A stretch of 64,000 nucleotides of DNA from assembly GCF_000721235.1 (NCBI RefSeq), contig NZ_JOFH01000013.1, positions 62,001 to 126,000 of the forward strand, given 5' to 3'. A model generated the notes under the pieces. The model was not told the origin of the DNA. It made no database searches and worked only from the letters and a program-made list of their open reading frames with translations. This document shows, one piece after another, positions 8,827-16,121 of the stretch. How positions within the stretch are numbered: the stretch's first letter is position 1; each line of letters opens with the position of its first letter. The position numbers and the translations under genes were made by a program. The DNA is from Streptomyces olivaceus. GTDB taxonomy: Bacteria > Actinomycetota > Actinomycetes > Streptomycetales > Streptomycetaceae.

Positions 8827-9627
8827 TCAGGGGATGCGGGCGACGGCGCCCCATCCGGCACGCTCGGTCGTTGTGCCCGTGTTGGCGTCGGGCCGCCAGT
8901 TCGGCCACGACACCATGCCGGGCTCCACCATCTCCAGACCCTCGAAGAAGGCCACTGTCACCTCGGGTTCGCGGAAAATGTAGGGGATCGCCCCGGACTT
9001 GTTGTACTCCTCCTGGACGGCGCGGTGGGCGTCGTCGCCGGCAGTGGAGTGGCTCAGAGCGAGGTAGCTGCCGGAGGGAAGCCGGTCGGTGAGCCGGCGT
9101 ACGAGGGAGAGGGCCTCGTCCCAGTCGACGATGTGTCCGAGGACGTCGCTGATGACGAGGGCGACCGGCCGGGTCAGGTCCAGGGTGGCGGCGGCGCCGT
9201 CCAGGACGACGTCGGTGTCGCGCATGTCCGCCTGCACGTAGTCGGTGGCGCCCTCGGGCGTACTGGTGAGCAGGGCATGCACGTGCAGCAGGACCAGGGG
9301 GTCGTGGTCGACGTAGACGATCCGGGCGGCGGGGTTGATCCGCTGCGCGACCTCGTGGGTGTTGTTGACCGTGGGCAGGCCGGCTCCGAGGTCCAGGAAC
9401 TGGTCGACACGCGCGTCGCTGGCGAGGTAGGTCACGGTGCGGCGCAGGAAGTCCCGGGATTCCCGGGCGAACGTCCCGATGAGCGGGTACCGCTCGCGGT
9501 AGGCGTCCCCGGCCACCTGGTCCGCGGCGAAGTTCTCCTTCCCCCCGAGCCAGTAGTTCCACACGCGCGCGGAGTGCGCGACGGTGGTGTCGATCTCCGG
9601 AGGCAGATGCGGCTTCTGGTCTGTCAT
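8827..9627 (-). CDS. SAM-dependent methyltransferase, Methyltransf_19 (DUF574) family
   Basis: A 266-aa protein of the actinobacterial Methyltransf_19 family. Hallmarks are the N-terminal SARVWNYWLGGKENFAADQ, the SAM-binding QFLDLGAGLPTVNNTHE near residue 75, VYVDHDPLVL, and the late LSHSTAGDD. Methyl acceptor unknown; members are abundant in Streptomyces and often sit beside HTH/DUF5753 and DUF397 regulators, as the remnant just upstream suggests here. ATG at 9627 has AAGAGG eight bases upstream. A longer open frame to 10044 joins the decayed upstream gene and was rejected. Confidence 0.88.
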   Translation of the reverse strand: MTDQKPHLPPEIDTTVAHSARVWNYWLGGKENFAADQVAGDAYRERYPLIGTFARESRDFLRRTVTYLASDARVDQFLDLGAGLPTVNNTHEVAQRINPAARIVYVDHDPLVLLHVHALLTSTPEGATDYVQADMRDTDVVLDGAAATLDLTRPVALVISDVLGHIVDWDEALSLVRRLTDRLPSGSYLALSHSTAGDDAHRAVQEEYNKSGAIPYIFREPEVTVAFFEGLEMVEPGMVSWPNWRPDANTGTTTERAGWGAVARIP

Positions 9628-9639
9628 GCCAGTACCTCT

Positions 9640-10035
9640 TTCGTCTTGGTCGGATGGGGTGCCCTGGCGCACGAGCGGTCCATCAGCATGCCGTAGGCGG
9701 TCACGGTGTACCGGGAGTCCCAGACGTCCGCGGTGCCGGGCAGGCCGCCCTCCCGGACCACGTGGTCCGGGAGGGCGGCCTGCCCGGCACAGACTCAACG
9801 CCGGCACCCCGGTCAACGGATGCGGGGGAGCGCCTTCGGGATGGATCTGCAAGGTGCGCCGCTCCCGCATGGCCGGTGACAGGCCGGTGCGCAGAGCGTC
9901 CTCGACCGCGCGGGCGTAGGCGGGGTGCGCAGGAGCAGCGGCACGAGCGCGGGGTTCCAGACACGGATGATGCGGGCGGCGGACTCCACGCTCATCAAGT
10001 CGAGCTGCCAGGAGTCCAGGACGTTCCGCCGCGGA
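9640..10035 (-). pseudogene. Decayed HTH/DUF5753 (Scr1-family) transcriptional regulator
   Basis: Minus-strand translation gives a DUF5753-like core split over two frames. One frame reads SVESAARIIRVWNPALVP then LLLRTP (9915-9998). The other continues AYARAVEDALRTGLSPAMRE (about 9860-9925), implying a frameshift near 9925. A third piece, DVWDSRYTVTAYGMLM, near 9660-9720 resembles the domain end. The N-terminal helix-turn-helix is not found. Such regulators normally bind DNA and partner with a DUF397 protein. The perfect palindrome at 9733-9790 lies inside the decayed region. Assignment rests on pattern recognition only. Confidence 0.5.
9733..9790. repeat. 58-bp perfect palindrome without spacer
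   Basis: Two 29-bp arms, each GTGCCGGGCAGGCCGCCCTC followed by CCGGACCAC on its own strand, meet at CAC|GTG with no loop and no mismatch; symmetry ends abruptly on both sides. It lies in a decayed regulator gene, about 105 bp upstream of the methyltransferase start. Perfect spacer-less palindromes of this size are unstable and rare in bacteria. It could be a recombination scar, a mobile-element end, a cruciform-forming site or an assembly artefact. Confidence 0.9.
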
Positions 10036-10149
10036 CGCCACCACCCGGGCGGATTCGCGCCGGCCAGCTGTCCGAGGACCTCGGCGGTCTCACCTTGGGG
10101 GGCCCTCGTCTCCAGCCGACGCTCCTGCCTCGACCTCGCCCACCACCCC

Positions 10150-10290
10150 CGCTCGTGCGCGCTCGCGTCGGGTCACTGGTGTCCTGGCGGAGTGGGCGAC
10201 CGCGGGTGAGGATGCCGACGAGGTGCTATCGGTGGTCTCCGAGCTGGTCACCAGCGCCGTCCAGCACGCCTGCGGCCCGTCCGAGGGGCT
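10150..10290 (+). pseudogene. Fragment of a histidine-kinase-like ATPase (anti-sigma-factor type)
   Basis: In one plus-strand frame the sequence reads RRVTGVLAEWATAGEDADEV, then LSVVSELVTSAVQHACGPSE. This is the N-box region of the HATPase_c_2 proteins that streptomycetes encode in many copies. Neither a start codon with ribosome site nor the downstream G1/G2 boxes are present; the frame runs into the opposite-strand glycosylase gene. It is probably a 3'-truncated relic of the same regulatory cassette as the DUF5753 remnant. Confidence 0.55.
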
Positions 10291-10310
10291 CCGGACGGGG
10301 CTGAGGGGGC

Positions 10311-10961
10311 TCAGTTCGCGCGGGCGAGGGTGTCCTCGCGGACCTTCTTGTCCACCGCCGCGCGCACCAGCGCGGCCGCGAGGACGGCCGGTTCCGTCTT
10401 TCCGGCGAGGCCGAGGAGCCGGGCCGGGTCCTTAGGCAGACCGAGGCGTTCCGCGCCCTGGAGGGCCTTGCGGTCCACGAAGGGGGCCGCCTCCGGCCAG
10501 ACGAGCTGTGCCTCGCGCAGGAAGATGTCCGCGCCGGTCGGCCCCACTCCGTTGAACTCCTGGAGCAGCCGCCGGACTTCGGGCACCTCGCCGTCCGCCT
10601 CCTCGCGGAGCCGACGCAGGTCCCCGCCCCACCGGTCGCTCAGCAGCTCCGCCTCCTCGCCGAGCTGCGTGGCGGTGCGCTCGTCGTAGCGCCGGTACCC
10701 GCCCCGGCCGAGCGCGTCCACGCGCTCCTGCCAGTCGGCGTCCGCCATGCGCCGGGGGTCGCGCAGCCCCGCCTCGCCGAGCGCCCGGGCGGCGGCCACC
10801 GCGATGGAGCCGCTGATGCGGGCGCTGAGCAGGTGGGCGAGGACCAGCAACCGGTACAGCGGCTGCGGGGTGTCCTTCAGGCGGATGCCCGCCTCGTCGG
10901 CGTACGTCTGTCCGTGCGCGGCGACGAGCTCGCGCACGACCTTTCGCTGGTCGCGGCCCAC
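10311..10961 (-). CDS. HhH-GPD endonuclease III-like protein
   Basis: A 216-aa protein resembling endonuclease III/HhH-GPD DNA glycosylases. The helix-hairpin-helix region is LLQEFNGVGPTGADIFLREA (near 140), followed by FVDRKALQGAERLGLP, where an aspartate normally sits in the catalytic loop. No 4Fe-4S cysteine cluster follows, unlike classical Nth. It may repair DNA or be a divergent relative without known activity. I chose GTG 10961, two bases after the DUF3140 stop, over a longer frame through that gene. The two genes are probably co-transcribed. Confidence 0.7.
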   Translation of the reverse strand: MGRDQRKVVRELVAAHGQTYADEAGIRLKDTPQPLYRLLVLAHLLSARISGSIAVAAARALGEAGLRDPRRMADADWQERVDALGRGGYRRYDERTATQLGEEAELLSDRWGGDLRRLREEADGEVPEVRRLLQEFNGVGPTGADIFLREAQLVWPEAAPFVDRKALQGAERLGLPKDPARLLGLAGKTEPAVLAAALVRAAVDKKVREDTLARAN

Positions 10962-10963
10962 GG

Positions 10964-11296
10964 CTACGGCTTCAGCGGGTCGTGACCGACCGTCATGAGC
11001 CGGTGCCTGAGCCCGGCGTCGTCGGACCGGGGTTCGTTCTCCACGTCGGTCTGTGCGGTCACGGTGTCCACCACCTCGCGCATGGCACGCAGGTCGCCGT
11101 CCGTCAGGTCGGTGCGCCGCTTCTGCAGGATCGCCAGGACATGCTGCCCGAGGGGCGGGCCCGCGTCGTCGGGCAGCGGCTCGGTCAGTTCGCCGGAGTC
11201 GCGCACCCGGAGCCAGTCCGCGAGTTCCGCGGAGGTCATGTTCACCACGCGGTGGAAGTCCTCCCACAGCGCGTCGAGTTCGAGGGCGTCGGCCAT
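10964..11296 (-). CDS. DUF3140 protein
   Basis: A 110-aa protein of the DUF3140 family, recognised by LWEDFHRVVNMTSAELADWL near the start. Start chosen at ATG 11296, preceded by a GAGGGG ribosome site; the open frame extends further upstream without similarity. It sits directly before the HhH-GPD gene with a 2-base gap. DUF3140 genes are often found near DNA-repair-related or plasmid-derived genes; its biochemical role is unknown. Confidence 0.75.
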   Translation of the reverse strand: MADALELDALWEDFHRVVNMTSAELADWLRVRDSGELTEPLPDDAGPPLGQHVLAILQKRRTDLTDGDLRAMREVVDTVTAQTDVENEPRSDDAGLRHRLMTVGHDPLKP

Positions 11297-11310
11297 GAGG
11301 TGCCCCTCAC

Positions 11311-11333
11311 TTCGTCGTGCGTCGTGCGTCGTG
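11311..11333. repeat. Short 7-bp tandem repeat (GTCGTGC x3)
   Basis: Three head-to-tail copies of GTCGTGC lie just upstream of the DUF3140 gene. The unit length is not a multiple of three and there is no coding sequence here, so it may vary in copy number and may touch the promoter. Confidence 0.5.
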
Positions 11334-11483
11334 CATATGTGCGTGCCGACTGGTCGGCCGGAGTCGGTGCGGCTCGGAGGCCTCATCCACGCGGGCGGCG
11401 CGGCGCAACCGCTCCCTGGGGGCGCGGGTGCCCCTGGGGCGCGGGGGCAAACGCCGACCTGATCCGGACGACACCCCCTGGCG

Positions 11484-12293
11484 TCAGCGGGTGAGCACCC
11501 CGTCCAGGAAGCCGGTGACGTCGGCGAAAACCTCCGCGCGGTTGGTCTCGTTGAAGATCTCGTGCCGGGCGCCCGGATAGGTCCGCACGGTCAGGTCGCC
11601 GCCGCTCAGCGACTCGACTCCCGGGCGGCTGCCGGACAGCGGCACCAGCCGGTCGTCCTCGCCGTGCACCCACAGCAGGGGGAGCCCGCCGACGCCGCCG
11701 CCCCGCGCGACGGTGTCCAGCGTCCGGACGAACGCCTCCAGCGTCGGGCGCTTCATCGGGCCGTGCCACACCAGCGGGTCCGCCGCGTACGCCGCCCCGA
11801 CCGCCGGGTCCCGGGAGAGCGAGGCGGGGCTGATCGGGGTGTCGGGGATCTCCTCCAGGGCGAGCAGCCGGCGCGGCAGCTCCCAGTCGCCGATGACCGG
11901 GCCGGACAGCACCAGCGCGGTCAGCCCCTCGGGGTGGCGCTGGGCGTGGCGGGCCGCGATCAGGCCGCCCATCGAGTGACCGACCACGACGAACGGCAGC
12001 CCCGGGTGGGCGGCGCGGGCCAGCTCCGCCACGGCGTGCACGTCGGTGACGACGTCCTCGAAGTCCTCGATCAGCACCCGCTCGCCGTCGGAGCGCCCGT
12101 GCCCGGTGTGGTCGACGCCGTAGACGGCCGCGCCGTGGGCGGTCAGGACGCCGGCCACCTCCTCGTAGCGGCCGCTGTGCTCGCCGTATCCGTGCACGAG
12201 CAGTGCCGTGTACCGGGGCCGCCCGGCGGGCCACTCGCGGGCGGTGACGCGTCCGCGGGTGCCGGTCAGGTCGTGCTCGCGGGCCTCGCTCAT
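11484..12293 (-). CDS. Alpha/beta hydrolase, monoacylglycerol-lipase type
   Basis: A 269-aa serine hydrolase (Hydrolase_4/lysophospholipase). Motifs: oxyanion HGYGEHSGRYEEVA (near 34), DHTGHGRSDG (near 60), nucleophile elbow VVVGHSMGGLIAARHA (Ser near 103), acid in LLWVHGEDDRLVP (near 217) and histidine in YPGARHEIFNE (near 246). It likely hydrolyses monoacylglycerols or similar esters in the cytoplasm. It is transcribed divergently from the thiolase gene, with a 142-bp shared region that includes a TetR-like palindrome, suggesting joint control of lipid genes. Confidence 0.85.
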   Translation of the reverse strand: MSEAREHDLTGTRGRVTAREWPAGRPRYTALLVHGYGEHSGRYEEVAGVLTAHGAAVYGVDHTGHGRSDGERVLIEDFEDVVTDVHAVAELARAAHPGLPFVVVGHSMGGLIAARHAQRHPEGLTALVLSGPVIGDWELPRRLLALEEIPDTPISPASLSRDPAVGAAYAADPLVWHGPMKRPTLEAFVRTLDTVARGGGVGGLPLLWVHGEDDRLVPLSGSRPGVESLSGGDLTVRTYPGARHEIFNETNRAEVFADVTGFLDGVLTR

Positions 12294-12369
12294 GCTGCCT
12301 CCGGCTGCGTCGGTGAAGGGCGCCCCACGGATCTTCCCAGGGGGCGGCCCGGCGGTCTATAGTCCAAAA

Positions 12370-12382
12370 CTAGCAGTGCTAA
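12370..12382. promoter_or_regulatory. TetR-like palindrome CTAGCAGTGCTAA
   Basis: A nearly perfect 13-bp palindrome (TAGCA-G-TGCTA with C/A ends) in an AT-rich patch between the divergent lipase and thiolase genes. Its size and place fit an operator for a TetR-type lipid regulator, but no regulator gene lies next to it. Confidence 0.4.
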
Positions 12383-12435
12383 TTAATGTTCGGTTCAATG
12401 TCCGGTACCGAGCGACGACGGTCAGGAGCCCCCTC

Positions 12436-13623
12436 GTGCGTCCCGTCCACTTCGCGGCCGCCCGCCGCACCCCGATCGGCAAGCTGCGCGGCGCCCTGTC
12501 GGCCGTGCGGCCCGACGACCTCGCCGCCACCGTGATCCGGGGCCTGGTCGCCGACGTGCCCGCGCTCGACCCCGCCCGCGTCGACGACGTGTACTGGGGC
12601 GCCGCCAACCAGGCGGGCGAGGACAACCGCAACGTCGCCCGGATGGCCGCCCTGCTCGCGGGCCTGCCCGACACGGTGCCCGGCGCCACCGTGAACCGGC
12701 TGTGCGCCTCCGGCCTGGAGGCCGTCACCCTCGCCGCGCGCACCGTCGCCGCGGGCGAGGCCGACATCGTGCTCGCCGGCGGCTCCGAGTCCATGAGCCG
12801 CGCCCCCTTCGTACTGCCCCGCCCCGACGAGGCGCTGCCGCACCGCATCGAGACCGCCGACACCCGGCTCGGCTGGCGCCTGGTCAACCCGGCGATGAAG
12901 GACCTGCACGGCCTGCTCGCCATGGGAGAGACGGCCGAGGAGGTCGCCGAGCGGTACGGCGTCCCGCGCGAGCGCCAGGACGCGTTCGCCCTGCGCAGCC
13001 ACCGCCTCGCCGCCGAGGCCCGCCGCCACGGCCACTTCGACGACGAGATCCTCCCCGTCGAGCGCCCCGACGGCGTGGTCGTCGACACCGACGAATGCGT
13101 CCGCGAGGACACCTCGCTGGAGAAGCTGGGCCGCCTGAAGCCCGTCTTCCGCCCCGGCGGCACGGTCACCGCGGGCAACGCCTCCCCGATGAACGACGGC
13201 GCCGCCGGCCTCCTGCTGGTCGGCGAGGAGGCCCTGAACGACCTGGGCCTTAAGTCGCTGGGCCGCTACGTCGCGGGCGGGTCGGCCGGCGTCCACCCGG
13301 ACGTCATGGGCATCGGCCCGGTCCCCGCCACCCGCAAGGTGCTCGCCCGGGCCGGCTGGAGCGTCGGCGACCTCGCGGCGGCCGAGTTCAACGAGGCGTT
13401 CGCCGCCCAGGCCCTCGCCTGCGTGGACCGGCTCGGCATCGACCCCGACCTGGTCAACCCCACCGGCGGCGCCATCGCGCTGGGTCACCCGCTCGGCTGC
13501 TCCGGCGCCCGCATCCTCACCACCCTTCTCCACCGCATGCGCCGCACGGGAGCGGCCCGCGGGCTGGCCACGATGTGCGTCGGCGTGGGGCAGGGCAGCG
13601 CGGTCCTCGTCGAGCGGCACTAG
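12436..13623 (+). CDS. Acetyl-CoA acyltransferase (thiolase)
   Basis: A 395-aa thiolase that joins or cleaves acyl-CoAs at the 3-oxo position. It has the nucleophilic Cys in TVNRLCASGLEAV (near 89), EFNEAFAAQAL (near 318), the catalytic His in GGAIALGHPLGCSGARI (near 347) and the C-terminal Cys in TMCVGVGQGSAV (near 381). GTG 12436 follows AGGAG; the frame is open further upstream through the promoter region, but that part lacks similarity. The next gene is an acyl-CoA ligase on the same strand, so the pair probably works in beta-oxidation. Confidence 0.9.
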   Translation: MRPVHFAAARRTPIGKLRGALSAVRPDDLAATVIRGLVADVPALDPARVDDVYWGAANQAGEDNRNVARMAALLAGLPDTVPGATVNRLCASGLEAVTLAARTVAAGEADIVLAGGSESMSRAPFVLPRPDEALPHRIETADTRLGWRLVNPAMKDLHGLLAMGETAEEVAERYGVPRERQDAFALRSHRLAAEARRHGHFDDEILPVERPDGVVVDTDECVREDTSLEKLGRLKPVFRPGGTVTAGNASPMNDGAAGLLLVGEEALNDLGLKSLGRYVAGGSAGVHPDVMGIGPVPATRKVLARAGWSVGDLAAAEFNEAFAAQALACVDRLGIDPDLVNPTGGAIALGHPLGCSGARILTTLLHRMRRTGAARGLATMCVGVGQGSAVLVERH

Positions 13624-13719
13624 GGCCTGTCTGACAATTCCCGTCCGCCCGACGCACGCCCCCCGCCCCGCCGCAGAGCCGCAGCGCGGGGCCGCAACAA
13701 GGAAACGGAGCCACATCCC

Positions 13720-15249
13720 ATGGCAACCCTCTCCGTCGCCGCCGTCCTCGCCGAGAACGCCCGGCGCCGTCCCGACAAGGAGGCGCTGGTCGAGGGCGAC
13801 CTGCGGCTGACCTTCGGCGAGGTGTGGCGGCGGGCCCGCGCCCAGGCCGGCGCCCTCGTCGGCCTGGGCGTCCGGCCGGGGGACCGGGTCGCGCTGATGG
13901 CACCGAACACCGCCGACTTCCCGCAGGCGTACTACGCGATCGCCGCGGCCGGCGCCGTCGTCGTGCCGGTGCACCTGCTGCTGTCGGCCGCCGAGGTCGA
14001 GCACGTCCTGCGCGACAGCGGCGCCACCCTGCTGCTCTGCCACCCGGCGCAGGCCCGGACCGGCGCGGCCGCCGCGCGGGAGGCCGGCGTACGGACGCTC
14101 ACGCTCGGCGAGGAGTTCGGCGGGCTCGCCGCGGACGCCGAGCCCCTGACCTCGTACGTCACCCGGGACGCCGACGACCCGGCCGTCGTCTTCTACACCA
14201 GCGGCACGACCGGCGTCCCCAAGGGCGCCGTGCTCAGCCACTTCAACCTGGTGATGAACGCGACGGTCAACGCCTTCGACGCCAACGACATCAGGCCCGA
14301 CGACGTCGCGCTGGGCGCGCTGCCGCTCTTCCACGCCTTCGGCCAGACCGTCTCCCTGAACTCCACCTGGCGGGCGGGCGCCACGCTCGTCCTGCTGCCG
14401 CGCTTCGACGCGGGGCGCGCGATCGAGCTGATGGTGCGGGAGAAGGTCAACACCTTCCACGGGGTGCCGACCATGTTCGTCGCCCTCGCCGCCGCGGCAG
14501 CCGACGCCGGGGCGCTGCCCGGGCTGCGCGTGTGCGTCTCCGGCGGCGCCTCCCTGCCGGTGGCCGTCCTGGAACGGTTCGAGAAGGCGTTCGGCGCGAG
14601 GATCTACGAGGGGTACGGGCTCTCCGAGACCTCGCCCGCGGCGGCGGTCAACCAGCCCGCTTTCGGCGCCCGGCCCGGCACCATCGGCCACCCGCTGTGG
14701 GGCGTGGACGTGGAGATCGCCCGCTCGGAGACCGAGGACGCCGTGGAACTGCTGCCGCCCGGGGAACTGGGCGAGGTCGTCGTCCGCGGTCACAACGTCT
14801 TCTCCGGCTACCTCGGCCGTCCCGAGGCCACCGCCGAGGCGCTCGTCGACGGCTGGTTCCGCACCGGGGACCTCGGCACCAAGGACGGCGACGGGTTCCT
14901 CAGGATCGTCGACCGGAAGAAGGACGTCATCATCCGCGGCGGCTACAACGTCTATCCGCGGGAGGTCGAGGAGGTGCTGGCGCGCCATCCCGGCATCGCC
15001 CAGGTCGCCGTGATCGGGCTCCCGGACGACCTGCACGGCGAGGAGGTCTGCGCCGTCGTCGTACCGGCCCAGGGCGCGGCCCCGGACGCCCGCGAGGTCA
15101 CCGAGTGGTCCAAGGAGCACCTCGGGCGGCACAAGTACCCGCGGCGGGTGGAGTTCGCGGACGCGCTCCCGCTCGGGCCGAGCATGAAGGTCCTCAAGCG
15201 CGAGTTGCGGGCCCGCTACGCCGACCGCCCCGTGACCGTCACCGGCTAA
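13720..15249 (+). CDS. Long-chain fatty-acid-CoA ligase-type AMP-dependent synthetase
   Basis: A 509-aa ANL-superfamily ligase. The P-loop is VVFYTSGTTGVPKGAV (near 157), followed by YEGYGLSETSPAA (near 297), GWFRTGDLGTKD (near 385) and DRKKDVIIRGGYNVYPREVE (near 405); the catalytic Lys is in GPSMKVLKRELR at the end. It activates a carboxylate as acyl-AMP and transfers it to CoA. It lies 96 bp after the thiolase gene, supporting a fatty-acid degradation role. ATG 13720 follows a weak GGAG-like site. Confidence 0.88.
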   Translation: MATLSVAAVLAENARRRPDKEALVEGDLRLTFGEVWRRARAQAGALVGLGVRPGDRVALMAPNTADFPQAYYAIAAAGAVVVPVHLLLSAAEVEHVLRDSGATLLLCHPAQARTGAAAAREAGVRTLTLGEEFGGLAADAEPLTSYVTRDADDPAVVFYTSGTTGVPKGAVLSHFNLVMNATVNAFDANDIRPDDVALGALPLFHAFGQTVSLNSTWRAGATLVLLPRFDAGRAIELMVREKVNTFHGVPTMFVALAAAAADAGALPGLRVCVSGGASLPVAVLERFEKAFGARIYEGYGLSETSPAAAVNQPAFGARPGTIGHPLWGVDVEIARSETEDAVELLPPGELGEVVVRGHNVFSGYLGRPEATAEALVDGWFRTGDLGTKDGDGFLRIVDRKKDVIIRGGYNVYPREVEEVLARHPGIAQVAVIGLPDDLHGEEVCAVVVPAQGAAPDAREVTEWSKEHLGRHKYPRRVEFADALPLGPSMKVLKRELRARYADRPVTVTG

Positions 15250-15311
15250 GGACCGATGGGCGAGACAGTGCTTACGGTGCCGGTCGGGTGCGCATAGCAT
15301 CGGTGGCCGCA

Positions 15312-16121
15312 ATGGACACCATGACGCTCTGGCACCTCACCGGCTGGCAATTCGCCGCGCTCGCCTTCGCAGCCCTGCTCGTCGGCTTCTCCAAGACCGC
15401 GGTGAGCGGGGCCAACACGGTCAGCCTCGCCATCTTCGCCGCGGTCCTGCCCGCCCGCGCCTCCACCGGCATCCTGCTGCCGGTGCTGATCGCCGGGGAC
15501 GTCCTGGCCGTCCTCACCTACCGGCGCCACGCCCACTGGCCCACGCTGTGGCGGCTGTTCCCGGCCGTCGCGGTGGGGGTGGTCGTCGGCACCCTGTTCC
15601 TGGTGTGGGCCGACGACGCGATCGTCCGTACGTCGATCGGTGTGATCCTGCTGTTCATGGCGGGGGTGACGGTGTGGCGCAGGCGCCGGGACACCGCCAA
15701 CGCCGCCACCGACTCCGCCGACGACTCCGACGGCGCCGGGCGGCCGGACGGGAGCGCCTCCCGCGCCGGCCGGGTCAAGGCCCGCTCGTACGGCGTCCTC
15801 GGCGGGTTCACCACGATGGTCGCCAACGCGGGCGGCCCGGTGATGTCGATGTACCTGCTCTCCGCCGGATTCCGGAAACTCGGCTTCCTGGGCACGTCGG
15901 CGTTCTTCTTCCTGATCGTCAACGTCTCCAAGCTGCCCTTCAGCGCGGGCCTCGGCCTGATCGACGGCCGCTCGCTGCTCCTCGACGCCGTACTCGTCGT
16001 CTTCGTGGTGCCCGGCGCACTGCTGGGCAAGTGGGCGGTGACCCGGATCAACCAACGCCTGTTCGAACGTCTGGTGATCGCGGCGACGATCGTGGGCGGT
16101 CTTCAGCTCCTGCTTGCCTGA
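15312..16121 (+). CDS. TauE/SafE (TSUP) family membrane transporter
   Basis: A 269-aa membrane protein with about eight hydrophobic segments. The first TSUP half contains [16 protein letters not shown] near 20 and the second repeats the pattern as [20 protein letters not shown] near 165, the typical duplicated TauE/SafE fold. Members export organosulfonates, sulfite or other small anions; substrate unknown. ATG 15312 gives a sensible N terminus; an ATG three codons later is also possible. Its 3' end overlaps the opposite-strand exporter gene by 74 bp. Confidence 0.85.
   Translation: MDTMTLWHLTGWQFAALAFAALLVGFSKTAVSGANTVSLAIFAAVLPARASTGILLPVLIAGDVLAVLTYRRHAHWPTLWRLFPAVAVGVVVGTLFLVWADDAIVRTSIGVILLFMAGVTVWRRRRDTANAATDSADDSDGAGRPDGSASRAGRVKARSYGVLGGFTTMVANAGGPVMSMYLLSAGFRKLGFLGTSAFFFLIVNVSKLPFSAGLGLIDGRSLLLDAVLVVFVVPGALLGKWAVTRINQRLFERLVIAATIVGGLQLLLA

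Noticed and set aside
8827..10044. 405-aa continuous frame including the methyltransferase
   Set aside because: The first ~139 codons show no family similarity, cross the 58-bp palindrome and a decayed regulator, and a good ribosome site precedes ATG 9627.
12208..12435. N-terminal extension of the thiolase
   Set aside because: It crosses the AT-rich promoter and palindrome; thiolase similarity begins at the GTG at 12436 behind AGGAG.
13624..13719. GGGCCTGTCTGACAATTC after the thiolase, reminiscent of an insertion-sequence end
   Set aside because: No transposase fragment, matching inverted end or target duplication is visible nearby.
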